This document shows positions 44,540-53,196 of a stretch of DNA of 64,000 nt, in pieces. The stretch is taken from contig MKTX01000001.1 in NCBI GenBank assembly GCA_001898465.1, positions 496,001 through 560,000 of the forward strand. Direction: 5' to 3'. Position 1 is the stretch's first letter. Every line of letters begins with the position of its first letter. Below the pieces are notes generated by a model. That model saw only the letters and a program-made list of their open reading frames with translations, made no database searches and was not told the DNA's origin. A program made the position numbers and the translations under genes. Source of the DNA: Sphingobacteriales bacterium 39-19. Its GTDB lineage: Bacteria > Bacteroidota > Bacteroidia > Chitinophagales > Chitinophagaceae.

Positions 44540-45967
44540 TTACTGCCGCAATGTTAATAATGCAACCGATTCTATATGATGGGTGTGCGGGAACATATCT
44601 ACCGGCTGAATTTTTTCTAATATATATTTTTCATGAAGCAGGGCAATATCCCTGGCCTGGGTAGCCGTATTACAACTTACATATACGATTCGGGGTGCAG
44701 CTATTTCTAAAAGTTTACTTACTAATTTTTCATGCATACCTGCACGGGGAGGGTCGGTTATGATCACATCGGGCTTACCCTGTTTTTCAAAAAAATGCGT
44801 ATCACAAATTTCAATTACATCTCCGGCAAAAAAGGCCGCATGTGCTATATTATTGAGGGCTGCGTTTTTCTTTGCATCTGCAATCGCCTCTTCAATAAGC
44901 TCCACACCTATTACTTTTTTGGCATACTTACTTACAAAAAGACCAATGCTCCCGGTGCCACAATACAGGTCATACACAATTTCATTTCCTGTAAGGCCGG
45001 CAAAATCACGGGTAATGCGGTACAGTGTTTCTGCCTGGCGGGTATTGGTTTGAAAAAAAGATTTTGGGCTAATTATAAATACCAGGTCTTCTAATTTTTC
45101 TTTTACATAACCCGGTCCAAAATAAGTGATCGGTTCCTGGTCGTACAGGCTGTCGTTCCATTTGCTGTTTACAGTATATAACAAAGTAGTAATGCCTTTT
45201 ACATTTTGCAGCAAATGATCTAACAATAATTTAATTTCTTGAGCATCTTCGTAATTCACCACAACATTCACCATCAATTCTGTAGTAGTACAATAACGTA
45301 TGATGATATTGCGCAGCCAGCCCGTATGCTGCCTGGCGTCATAAAACAGAATATTTTTCGCTTTGGCATAATCTCTTACAGTATTACGGATGCTGTTATT
45401 GATATCATCCATCAGGTGGCATTCTGTAATATTGACTACTTTATCAAAAATTCGGGGAACATGAAAGCCAATTGCGTGGGCGGGAATAAACTCCGGCTTT
45501 TCAGCGGGGTTATCTTTTTTGGTGGCAGGCTGAGCCAAAAACTCTTTATTGCTCGCCGTAAATTCCAGTTTATTCCTGTATTGCCTGGTTTGCGTGGCTC
45601 CTATTATGGGCATCATCAGGAACCCATCCAGTTTTCCAATACGCCGTAAATTTTGTTCTGCTTCCTGTTGTTTATACTCCAGTTGTTTTGCATAAGGAAG
45701 CATTTGCCATTTGCAGCCCCCGCATATGCCAAAATGTTTACAAAACGGAACTACCCTTTGTGAGGAAGGGGTAATGATGGAAAGAACCCGGCCTTCGGCC
45801 CAGTCTTTTTTATTTCGGGTGATCATGACATCTGCCACATCTCCCGGTACGGCATTTTCAATAAAGATCACTTTCCCGTCTAATTTGGCCAATGCTTTAC
45901 CTTCGGCTGCATAGCCGGTAACTTCCAGGTTTTGTATAATTTCCTTTTGATTTCTTCGTTTACCCAC
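44540..45967 (-). CDS. rlmD: 23S rRNA (uracil-C5)-methyltransferase RlmD/RumA family
   Basis: 475 residues. A TRAM domain (LEVTGYAAEGKALAKL) is followed by iron-sulphur cysteines C76, C82 and C85 (FCKHFGICGGCKW); the fourth ligand is probably in the TECHLMDD segment. The methyltransferase domain has SFFQTNTRQAETLY, DLYCGTGSIGLF for SAM and DPPRAGMHEKLV, with the catalytic cysteine in VSCNTATQ. It makes m5U in 23S rRNA. Divergent from the thioredoxin/SurA operon. Confidence 0.93.
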   Translation of the reverse strand: MGKRRNQKEIIQNLEVTGYAAEGKALAKLDGKVIFIENAVPGDVADVMITRNKKDWAEGRVLSIITPSSQRVVPFCKHFGICGGCKWQMLPYAKQLEYKQQEAEQNLRRIGKLDGFLMMPIIGATQTRQYRNKLEFTASNKEFLAQPATKKDNPAEKPEFIPAHAIGFHVPRIFDKVVNITECHLMDDINNSIRNTVRDYAKAKNILFYDARQHTGWLRNIIIRYCTTTELMVNVVVNYEDAQEIKLLLDHLLQNVKGITTLLYTVNSKWNDSLYDQEPITYFGPGYVKEKLEDLVFIISPKSFFQTNTRQAETLYRITRDFAGLTGNEIVYDLYCGTGSIGLFVSKYAKKVIGVELIEEAIADAKKNAALNNIAHAAFFAGDVIEICDTHFFEKQGKPDVIITDPPRAGMHEKLVSKLLEIAAPRIVYVSCNTATQARDIALLHEKYILEKIQPVDMFPHTHHIESVALLTLRQ

Positions 45968-46092
45968 CGGCCAAAATTAGGAAACGCCGGCAACTATGTC
46001 AAAAACACTTATATATCGGGTTTATTGTTAACAATATGTAATAATTTAAAGCCGTTTCCATTTAAATCAATTATAAAACGGGAGGTTTTAAA

Positions 46093-46100
46093 TACATTTG
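46093..46100 (+). promoter_or_regulatory. -7 promoter box TACATTTG of the thioredoxin/SurA operon
   Basis: Perfect TAnnTTTG 22 bases before the ATG at 46123. Confidence 0.45.
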
Positions 46101-46122
46101 TTCACTTTTTTCTTTTATTATT

Positions 46123-47550
46123 ATGATAAAAATATTTACACTTACCGCTCTTTCATTTTTAGCCTTAAACGGTTTTGCACAGGGTTACCATATACAGGTA
46201 CATACTCCCTACAAATCAGCAGGCATCGCATATCTTACTTATCACTTTGGAAAAAATTTAAACGTACAGGATTCTGTTGCTATTGACGACAAGGGAATTG
46301 CTCATTTTGATGGCAAAGAAAAATTACCGGGAGGTATTTATGCCTTTGTATTTCCGGGCAAAAGAAATTCGTTTGATTTTCTTATAGATAAGGAACAAGA
46401 GGTAAACATTGTGGCAGATACCAGCAATTTGGATAAAATACAAATTACAGGATCAAAAGAAGATGAACTTTTTCAGCAATATCGCCAATTTGTAGATGGA
46501 ATTGGCCGCCAGCTTACCGATGAAAGGATGGCCTATATGAGTTCTAAAACGGCTAAAGATTCGGCCATGCACGAAAAGCGCTATATGCAATTAAATAAAG
46601 AATTGAATGATTACCGTGAAACCATGATTAAAAAAAATCCCGAATCCATGATGGCAGCCTTGCTAAATGCTATGAAGGAATCACCCTATCTTAAAAAAAT
46701 TCCGGTAACCCACAAAGATTCTGTAGAAGCGTATAATTATTATAAAGCCAATTACTGGATCGGCATAAATTTTATGGATGGCCGAATTATTCGCACCCCA
46801 TTTTTTATACCCAAGCTGGAGCGCTACTACCGGGAAGTAATGCCCCAGTCGCCCGATTCTTTAATTAAGGATATAGATTACCGGCTTTTATATGCTCGAA
46901 ACGATAGTAACATGTATAAGTTGCTACTCAACTGGTTTACGGATGAATATATAAACCCCCGGTATATGGGCCAGGATGCGGTATTCCTGCATTTGTTCGA
47001 TAAATATCATAGCAAGGGCTTAACACCCTGGCTTACTGAAAAACAAATGGAAACCATTACCAAAAGGGCCTATATGCTTATGGCCAACCAACTGGGCGAA
47101 CCGGCAGCCAATATGCAGCTATTAAACAGGAACGATAAACCCACTGCATTGTATGATGTAAAAGCAGATTATACCGTTGTTTTATTTTGGGACCCCAATT
47201 GCAGCCATTGCAAACATGAACTTCCTATTATAGACTCGGTTTACCGGGCCGACTGGCAAAAGCATAATATTAAAATTTATGCCGTGCTTACTGAATATGA
47301 TAAAAAAGCCTGGACAGATTATATTGATGAACACAAGATCAATGACTGGGTAAATGTATATCAAACAAAGCAAATGGCCGATGAAGAAGCGGCTGCACAA
47401 CGCCCCGGCTTTAAACAACTTTATGATGTAATAATGACCCCCACTTTATTTTTATTAGATAAAGACAAAAGAATTGTAGCTAAAAAACTAACCTGGGATC
47501 AAATAAACGACCTGCTTAAAGTAAAACTTGCCAAGACGGCAGAAAAATAA
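46123..47550 (+). CDS. periplasmic thioredoxin-like protein with DUF4369/DUF5106-type domains
   Basis: 475 residues with a signal peptide (cleavage near FAQ). The first 100 residues (HIQVHTPYKSAGIAYLTYHF, DSVAIDDKGIAHFDG) match the DUF4369 beta domain. A helical middle region follows, and the C-terminal thioredoxin fold has CSHC at 360-363 (FWDPNCSHCKHELP) and a cis-Pro in MTPTLFLLDKD. It belongs to the large Bacteroidota TlpA/ResA-like group, probably acting on disulfides in the periplasm. The gene stops 17 bases before a SurA-like gene and shares its transcript. Confidence 0.88.
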   Translation: MIKIFTLTALSFLALNGFAQGYHIQVHTPYKSAGIAYLTYHFGKNLNVQDSVAIDDKGIAHFDGKEKLPGGIYAFVFPGKRNSFDFLIDKEQEVNIVADTSNLDKIQITGSKEDELFQQYRQFVDGIGRQLTDERMAYMSSKTAKDSAMHEKRYMQLNKELNDYRETMIKKNPESMMAALLNAMKESPYLKKIPVTHKDSVEAYNYYKANYWIGINFMDGRIIRTPFFIPKLERYYREVMPQSPDSLIKDIDYRLLYARNDSNMYKLLLNWFTDEYINPRYMGQDAVFLHLFDKYHSKGLTPWLTEKQMETITKRAYMLMANQLGEPAANMQLLNRNDKPTALYDVKADYTVVLFWDPNCSHCKHELPIIDSVYRADWQKHNIKIYAVLTEYDKKAWTDYIDEHKINDWVNVYQTKQMADEEAAAQRPGFKQLYDVIMTPTLFLLDKDKRIVAKKLTWDQINDLLKVKLAKTAEK

Positions 47551-47567
47551 ACGAGAAGATTCCTATC

Positions 47568-49496
47568 ATGAAAAAAATTGTTTTATTCGGCTTCACATTA
47601 TTTGTGCTGACCCAATGCTTTGGCCAAACACTCATCTCTTATGGCCCCAATACCATTAGTAAAGAAGAGTTTTTAAAAGCCTATAATAAAAATAACACAT
47701 CGGGCACCAATCGGGAAAAAGCAATAAGAGAATATATAAACTTGTACACCAATTTTAAACTCAAAGTAAAAGAAGCATATGCCCTGCATTTAGATACGTT
47801 GCAACAAATAAAATATGATGTAGAAAACTTTAGAAACCAAATAGCCGATAATTACCTGAATGATGAAAAAGGAGTTGAAAAATTAGAAGAAGAAGCTTTT
47901 GATCGCAGTCAAAAAGATATCCATGCCCTGCACTTTATGATTCCTACACCCCCCGGTACCGATACACTCCGGGCACACGAAGCAGCCATTGCACTGTACA
48001 ATAAATTATTACACACCCGGGATGATGCCGGCGCAGTAGCAGAAATAAGCGAACAGGTAATGCCGGCCAAGTGGGCCGACCTGGGCTACTTAACCGTATT
48101 TAATATTCCGTATGAATATGAGAATGTATTATATAATACGCCCATAGGCAAATTATCTATGCCCTTTAAAATGCCCAATGGCTGGCATATTTTAAAACCC
48201 ATTGCAGAAAGGCCTGCAGTAGGAAAATGGCGTATTGCACAAATCTTATTTTCAGTACCTGATAATGCGCCCGATTATGTGAAAGCAGCCATAAAACAGA
48301 AAGCAGACTCAGTATATCATTTAATACAAAACGGAATGAACTTTGCCTTAGCGGCAAAAGCATTTAGCGATGATAAAACCACTTACCTGGCCGAAGGTGA
48401 ACTACCCGAATTTGGCACGGGGAAATATAGTAATGATTTTATGACTCCCGTTATGGCACTTCAAAAAATAAATGAGGTAAGCAAACCTTTTAAAACATCA
48501 TTTGGATACCATATTATAAAACTCCTGGGCAAAACGCCAGTAGTAACAGATAAAAAGGATTTAAATAATAAAGCAGAATTAAGGAGAAAAGTATCACAAG
48601 ACAGCAGGATTAATGCAGCCAAAGAAAAATTTACCAATAGCCTTATTACCCTTACCGGATTAAAACCTGCAAAAGAAGTAACCGCAAACGATCTCTATCG
48701 CTATGCCGATAGCCTGATGATAAACCCAACCGAAGAATATACCATGCACCTCCCTATCAGCCATAAGAGTGTATTAAAATTTAAAGATGGCGTAAAAATA
48801 ACCGGCGCCGACTGGTTAAAATTTGTACGGGATTATAAGTCGAACTATCAACAATATAAAGGAGAAACCAATGCCCAGTTGTGGGATAAATTTATTAATT
48901 ACAGTGCCGTACAGTATTATAAAGGCCATCTTGAAAAATACAATGCTGATTTTAACTTCCAGGTAAATGAATTTAAAGAAGGCAATTTATTGTTTGAAAT
49001 TATGGAACGCAATGTATGGGGTAAAGCCAGTACCGATACCGAAGGACTCAAAAAATATTATGCTGATCATAAAGAAAAATATAAATGGGAAGAAAGCGCT
49101 GCTGTTTTAATTTTTAATTGTTCTACCGAAGCTTTGGCAAAAGAAACCATGGCAGCTTTAAAGGCGGGTAAAAACTGGCGCAGTATTACAGATGAAAATA
49201 TAAATGTACAGGCAGACAGCAGCCGGTATGATTTATCGCAAATAGATATAAAAAATACCGAGGCCAGGCCCCCCATCGGCACTTATTCTCCTATTACGGT
49301 TGCCAATGATGGTACTGCTTCTTTTGTAAAATATATTCAATATTTTACCGAAGGCCAGCAACGCAGTTTTGAAGAAGCAAAAGGCCTGGTAATAAACGAT
49401 TATCAAAATCAACTGGAGCAAAATTGGCTGGCTGCTTTAAAGAAAAAATATCCCGTAAAAGTGAATGAGAAGATTGTTAAGCAAATGATAAAATAA
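47568..49496 (+). CDS. SurA-like peptidyl-prolyl isomerase with two parvulin domains
   Basis: 642 residues with a signal peptide. A SurA_N-like helical start (about 25-110) is followed by two PPIC domains: about 115-215 (ALHFMIPTPPGTD, GWHILKPI) and 220-320 (AQILFSVPDNAP, FGYHIIKLLGKTP). The C-terminal 300 residues are divergent. SurA-type chaperones escort barrel proteins to the outer membrane. Pairing with a thioredoxin-like gene suggests joint handling of disulfide-containing outer-membrane clients, which is inference. Confidence 0.9.
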   Translation: MKKIVLFGFTLFVLTQCFGQTLISYGPNTISKEEFLKAYNKNNTSGTNREKAIREYINLYTNFKLKVKEAYALHLDTLQQIKYDVENFRNQIADNYLNDEKGVEKLEEEAFDRSQKDIHALHFMIPTPPGTDTLRAHEAAIALYNKLLHTRDDAGAVAEISEQVMPAKWADLGYLTVFNIPYEYENVLYNTPIGKLSMPFKMPNGWHILKPIAERPAVGKWRIAQILFSVPDNAPDYVKAAIKQKADSVYHLIQNGMNFALAAKAFSDDKTTYLAEGELPEFGTGKYSNDFMTPVMALQKINEVSKPFKTSFGYHIIKLLGKTPVVTDKKDLNNKAELRRKVSQDSRINAAKEKFTNSLITLTGLKPAKEVTANDLYRYADSLMINPTEEYTMHLPISHKSVLKFKDGVKITGADWLKFVRDYKSNYQQYKGETNAQLWDKFINYSAVQYYKGHLEKYNADFNFQVNEFKEGNLLFEIMERNVWGKASTDTEGLKKYYADHKEKYKWEESAAVLIFNCSTEALAKETMAALKAGKNWRSITDENINVQADSSRYDLSQIDIKNTEARPPIGTYSPITVANDGTASFVKYIQYFTEGQQRSFEEAKGLVINDYQNQLEQNWLAALKKKYPVKVNEKIVKQMIK

Positions 49497-49516
49497 AAAA
49501 ATATTGTTTAAAAATA

Positions 49517-49549
49517 AAAAGGCTTGCTACAATTAGTGGCAAGCCTTTT
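49517..49549 (+). terminator. Rho-independent terminator after the SurA-like gene
   Basis: Eleven-base stem (49517-49527 with 49539-49549), extendable by three pairs, followed by a T-rich stretch. Confidence 0.8.
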
Positions 49550-49628
49550 GTTTTTATATGGGCAAATATTTACTTGAATTTTATAATCTAAGTAAATGCA
49601 ACCTCATTTGTAAACTAAAACAAGAACC

Positions 49629-50324
49629 ATGAAAAAAACAATCATGCTTATTGCTACCACATTTTTAATAAGTTATTTACACGCACAAAAGATTTATGTA
49701 CAAGGGGGTGTGAACCTGGCAAATATTTCAAAAGATGCCAATGGACAAACAGAAAAAAATAATATGCTCACTACTTTTAATGCCGGTATCATGGCTCGTT
49801 TTGATATAGCATCTCCCTTACAACTGGAAACGGGTTTATTATTAAGCGGGCAGGGCGCCAAAGCAGAAACCTATTGGAACAATGGAAATGATTATGTGAA
49901 ATCGAAATTTAATCCTTTATATATTCAGCTGCCCGTAAACGGGGTTATAAACTTTCCCCTGAACGTAAATAAAAGCAATGGGTTTTTTATACATGCCGGG
50001 CCCTATATTGCCATGGGTGTGGGCGGCAAATCAAAAACGGAAGGAAAAATAGCGGGCATTAGCTTTTCCAGTGAAAAAGATATAAAATTTAATGATGATG
50101 ACCCCACTACCAACCAGCAGGAAGGCGCCGCTTACGATCGGCTAAAGAGATTTGATTATGGTGTAAACCTGGGCGCCGGGCTTAATTTAAATAAGATTAT
50201 CATAAAAGCAAACTACGGGCTTGGCTTATCCAAAATAAATTCTACCCAAACCAATAACAGTGCTGATGATAAAAATAAATATCGCACCCTGAGTATTTCA
50301 CTGGGTATTCCTTTAGGAAAATAA
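49629..50324 (+). CDS. outer-membrane beta-barrel protein (PorT-like)
   Basis: 231 residues with a signal peptide (cleavage after LHA). Alternating strands such as IYVQGGVNLANISKDA, MARFDIASPLQLETGLLL, and the terminal YRTLSISLGIPLGK with its C-terminal hydrophobic strand match the OMP_b-brl domain. It is a small 8-10-stranded barrel of unknown cargo. Terminators flank both sides, so it is monocistronic. Confidence 0.85.
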   Translation: MKKTIMLIATTFLISYLHAQKIYVQGGVNLANISKDANGQTEKNNMLTTFNAGIMARFDIASPLQLETGLLLSGQGAKAETYWNNGNDYVKSKFNPLYIQLPVNGVINFPLNVNKSNGFFIHAGPYIAMGVGGKSKTEGKIAGISFSSEKDIKFNDDDPTTNQQEGAAYDRLKRFDYGVNLGAGLNLNKIIIKANYGLGLSKINSTQTNNSADDKNKYRTLSISLGIPLGK

Positions 50325-50327
50325 TAT

Positions 50328-50357
50328 AAAAGGCCGCTGTTTTTGCAGCGGCCTTTT
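50328..50357. terminator. bidirectional Rho-independent terminator
   Basis: Perfect 12-base stem (50328-50339 with 50346-50357), six-base loop, between the convergent barrel and metF genes. Confidence 0.85.
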
Positions 50358-50361
50358 ATAT

Positions 50362-51312
50362 TTAAAGTTTAGAAACCACCCGGCTTACCATATGGGGCCT
50401 GCCCAATGTATAATAATGTAAAACAGGTACCCCCGCTTTTTTTAATTCCTGCGATTGTGCCAAAAGCCAGGCTTCACCAATTTCTTCTACTTCTAAATCA
50501 GTTTTGCATTTACTTATTTCGTTTGATAAAGCAGTGGGTAAATCAATATGAAATATTTTGGGTAAAATGGTTAGCTGCTTAATGGAATAAATGGGTTTTA
50601 GCCCAGGGATAATGGGAACTGTAATACCCAAATCCCGGCAGGCTTTTACAAATGAAAAATACTTTTCATTATCAAAAAACATTTGGGTAACAATATAATC
50701 AGCTCCGGCATCTATTTTTTGTTTCAGGTATTGTAAATCACTTTCCATATTGGGAGCTTCAAAATGCTTTTCGGGGTAACCCGCTACCCCAATACAAAAT
50801 TTAGTTTTTGAAGTGTTTTTTAAATCTTCCTCTAAATAAAGGCCGGCATTTAAATTAACCACCTGTTTCAATAGATCAATGGCATATCGGTGACCACCCG
50901 GTTCGGGATCAAAATTGGCTTCATTTTTTGCAGCATCGCCCCGTAACACCAAAACATTATCAATACCCAGGTAATTTAAATTGATAAGGGCATCTTCGGT
51001 TTCATTAATATCAAAACCGCCACAAATAAGGTGCGGCACAGTATCTACATTATACTTATTCATGATAGAGGCACAAATAGATTCTGTACCCGGGCGTTTT
51101 CTTACCACTACCTTTTGAAAATTACCATCAGCCGTTTTTTTAAAAACATGCTCACTGCGGTGGTAGGTTACATTAATATAAGCAGGCTTATGCTCCATTA
51201 AAAGATCTAACTGCTGGTAAAGCGATTGGATGCCTTTTCCTTTTAAGGGAGGAAGTATTTCAAAAGAAATAAGGGTTCCCTTTGCCTGTTCTATATGATC
51301 CGTTATTTTCAT
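50362..51312 (-). CDS. metF: methylenetetrahydrofolate reductase
   Basis: 316 residues. It reduces 5,10-methylene-THF to 5-methyl-THF for methionine synthesis, using FAD. Family signatures: FEILPPLKGKG near the start, NVLVLRGD with the GDAAK segment, and GADYIVTQMFFDNEKYFSFV in the middle. It lies alone with a terminator at its 3' end. Confidence 0.95.
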   Translation of the reverse strand: MKITDHIEQAKGTLISFEILPPLKGKGIQSLYQQLDLLMEHKPAYINVTYHRSEHVFKKTADGNFQKVVVRKRPGTESICASIMNKYNVDTVPHLICGGFDINETEDALINLNYLGIDNVLVLRGDAAKNEANFDPEPGGHRYAIDLLKQVVNLNAGLYLEEDLKNTSKTKFCIGVAGYPEKHFEAPNMESDLQYLKQKIDAGADYIVTQMFFDNEKYFSFVKACRDLGITVPIIPGLKPIYSIKQLTILPKIFHIDLPTALSNEISKCKTDLEVEEIGEAWLLAQSQELKKAGVPVLHYYTLGRPHMVSRVVSKL

Positions 51313-51484
51313 AATATATTTATAAAAGTAAACCTGGGTAAAGAATTCTAAAATTAACTGCTATTATTTTAGCAATTTAAATGAAATATCATTTTTAAAT
51401 AATTTACAAACTTAAATAAACTAAGCCCTATTCACAAACTGCTGTTAATTTGCCGTACCGCAATAACGGATGATGGGTTTCCTT

Positions 51485-51492
51485 TATTTTTG
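51485..51492 (+). promoter_or_regulatory. -7 promoter box TATTTTTG of lptB
   Basis: Perfect TAnnTTTG 18 bases before the ATG at 51511. Confidence 0.45.
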
Positions 51493-51510
51493 CAACACGA
51501 TAAAATATTA

Positions 51511-52284
51511 ATGAGTTTAATTATACAAACCAGGAACCTGGTAAAAAAATATGGAAGCCGCACGGTGGTAAACCAGGTTTCCTTTAACGTAAAACAAGGC
51601 GAAATAGTAGGTTTACTGGGCCCTAATGGTGCCGGCAAAACCACATCCTTTTACCAGGTAGTAGGCCTGGTAAAGCCCGATGAAGGTTCCGTTTGGCTCA
51701 ATGACAAGGAGATTACCCGGGAGCCCATGTATAAACGAGCACAAATGGGCATTGGCTATCTTCCGCAAGAAGCCAGTGTTTTTAGAAAATTGAGTGTAGA
51801 AGATAACCTGCTGGCGGTGTTAGAAATGACCAAAATGACAAAGCAGCGGCGGAAAGATAAAATTGAAGAACTTTTAAATGAGTTCAGGCTGCAACATGTA
51901 CGCAAGAACAATGGCGATACTTTAAGTGGAGGAGAAAGACGCCGGACCGAAATTGCCCGGGCGCTTGCCGTAGATCCTAAATTTATTTTACTCGATGAAC
52001 CTTTTGCCGGTGTGGATCCCATCGCCGTTGAAGACATTCAGGCTATTGTGGCCCGTCTCAAATATAAAAATATAGGAATCCTTATTACAGATCATAATGT
52101 AAATGAAACCCTGTCTATTTGCGATAGGGCCTACCTGCTGATAGATGGTCGTATATTTAAACACGGTACTGCCGATGAACTGGCTGGCGATGAACAAGTG
52201 AGAAAATTATACCTCGGCCGAAACTTTGAGTTGAAACGAAAAGATTACTTGCATAACGAAGCAGCAGACCAGGACAAACTTTAA
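51511..52284 (+). CDS. lptB: LPS export ABC transporter ATP-binding protein LptB
   Basis: 257 residues. The ATPase of the LptBFG extractor, which lifts lipopolysaccharide from the inner membrane. Walker [10 protein letters not shown] (37-45), the ABC signature [15 protein letters not shown], Walker [17 protein letters not shown] and the ITDHNV switch. LSGGERRR and FAGVDP are LptB hallmarks. The ATG at 51511 follows a -7 box and is preferred to the TTG at 51490. The membrane subunits are not adjacent, as usual in Bacteroidota. Confidence 0.93.
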   Translation: MSLIIQTRNLVKKYGSRTVVNQVSFNVKQGEIVGLLGPNGAGKTTSFYQVVGLVKPDEGSVWLNDKEITREPMYKRAQMGIGYLPQEASVFRKLSVEDNLLAVLEMTKMTKQRRKDKIEELLNEFRLQHVRKNNGDTLSGGERRRTEIARALAVDPKFILLDEPFAGVDPIAVEDIQAIVARLKYKNIGILITDHNVNETLSICDRAYLLIDGRIFKHGTADELAGDEQVRKLYLGRNFELKRKDYLHNEAADQDKL

Positions 52285-52490
52285 TGCAATACCGAAATCC
52301 CCGGCTGCAGGAACAATATTCCTTAGAGCAAGGCCGCCAATAATAAGTGTACAGATTTATTCATAAGAAATTTTGACTTTTAACCTGTCATTTTTTATTA
52401 TACCCCGACAATTTTTCTTTTTATTTTACCTCAAAAACGCCGTGGCACAAGACTTGATCTTCGCATTATAAATTATTTATTAACTATTTT

Positions 52491-52500
52491 AAAAGGAGGT
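52491..52500 (+). promoter_or_regulatory. strong Shine-Dalgarno AAAAGGAGGT before hsp20
   Basis: A near-perfect match to the 16S rRNA anti-Shine-Dalgarno, four bases before the ATG. Such sites are rare in this window and in the phylum. Confidence 0.8.
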
Positions 52501-52504
52501 AACT

Positions 52505-52957
52505 ATGACACTTGTAAAAAGAAATGGAAGCCTGCTAAATCAAATGCCAGTGCTTTTTGATGACTTCTTTAACCGGGATTTGTTTAATTGGGGAAACTTA
52601 AATTTTTCTGACACCAACACTACAATTCCTGCTGTAAACATTAAAGAAACTGCTGAGAATTATGAAGTGGAAGTGGCAGCACCCGGAATGACAAAAAATG
52701 ATTTTAAAGTGGAACTTGATGGAAATTCACTTACCATTAGTTCAGAAAAAAGCAATGAAAAAGAAGAGAAAGAGGGAGAACGCTATTCCCGCAAGGAATT
52801 TAGTTATCAATCTTTCCAAAGAACTTTTACTTTGCAAAAAGATGTAGTGGATATTGATAAAATACAAGCAAAGTATGAGAACGGTTTATTGCACCTGCTC
52901 ATTCCCAAAAAAGAAGAAGCAAAACAAAAGCCCCCAAGGCTTATTCAAATTTCCTGA
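52505..52957 (+). CDS. Hsp20/alpha-crystallin small heat shock protein
   Basis: 150 residues. An N-terminal arm (LFDDFFNRDLFNW) is followed by the alpha-crystallin domain from about 45 (VNIKETAENYEVEVAAPGMTKNDF) to 135 (YENGLLHLLIPKK) and the tail with the KPPRLIQIS motif. It forms oligomers that hold unfolding proteins. A strong ribosome site and an E. coli-like TTGACT-N19-TTATAC sequence about 120 bases upstream (52371-52401) are unusual here. A good terminator follows. Confidence 0.95.
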   Translation: MTLVKRNGSLLNQMPVLFDDFFNRDLFNWGNLNFSDTNTTIPAVNIKETAENYEVEVAAPGMTKNDFKVELDGNSLTISSEKSNEKEEKEGERYSRKEFSYQSFQRTFTLQKDVVDIDKIQAKYENGLLHLLIPKKEEAKQKPPRLIQIS

Positions 52958-52979
52958 TTAACAAAATTCCTTATTTCAG

Positions 52980-53008
52980 GAGTTGTCATATTCAATATAT
53001 GGCAACTC
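52980..53008 (+). terminator. Rho-independent terminator after hsp20
   Basis: Twelve-base stem (52980-52991 with 52997-53008, one wobble), five-base loop, followed by T8. Confidence 0.85.
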
Positions 53009-53196
53009 TTTTTTTTGCCCCGTTCTTTGTCAAAAATCTACCGGCAAGCCCTGTTTTGCTCTAACACGGGGTGATAGTATAAGAAAAGCAGTACGGGTAA
53101 AACATTATTTGGAGAGCAGGGTTTGATATCCCATTGATTTAAGCGTTGTACCTTAAAAAAAACCTGCTTTCAGCCAATTTTTTTAACTTGCCAGCA

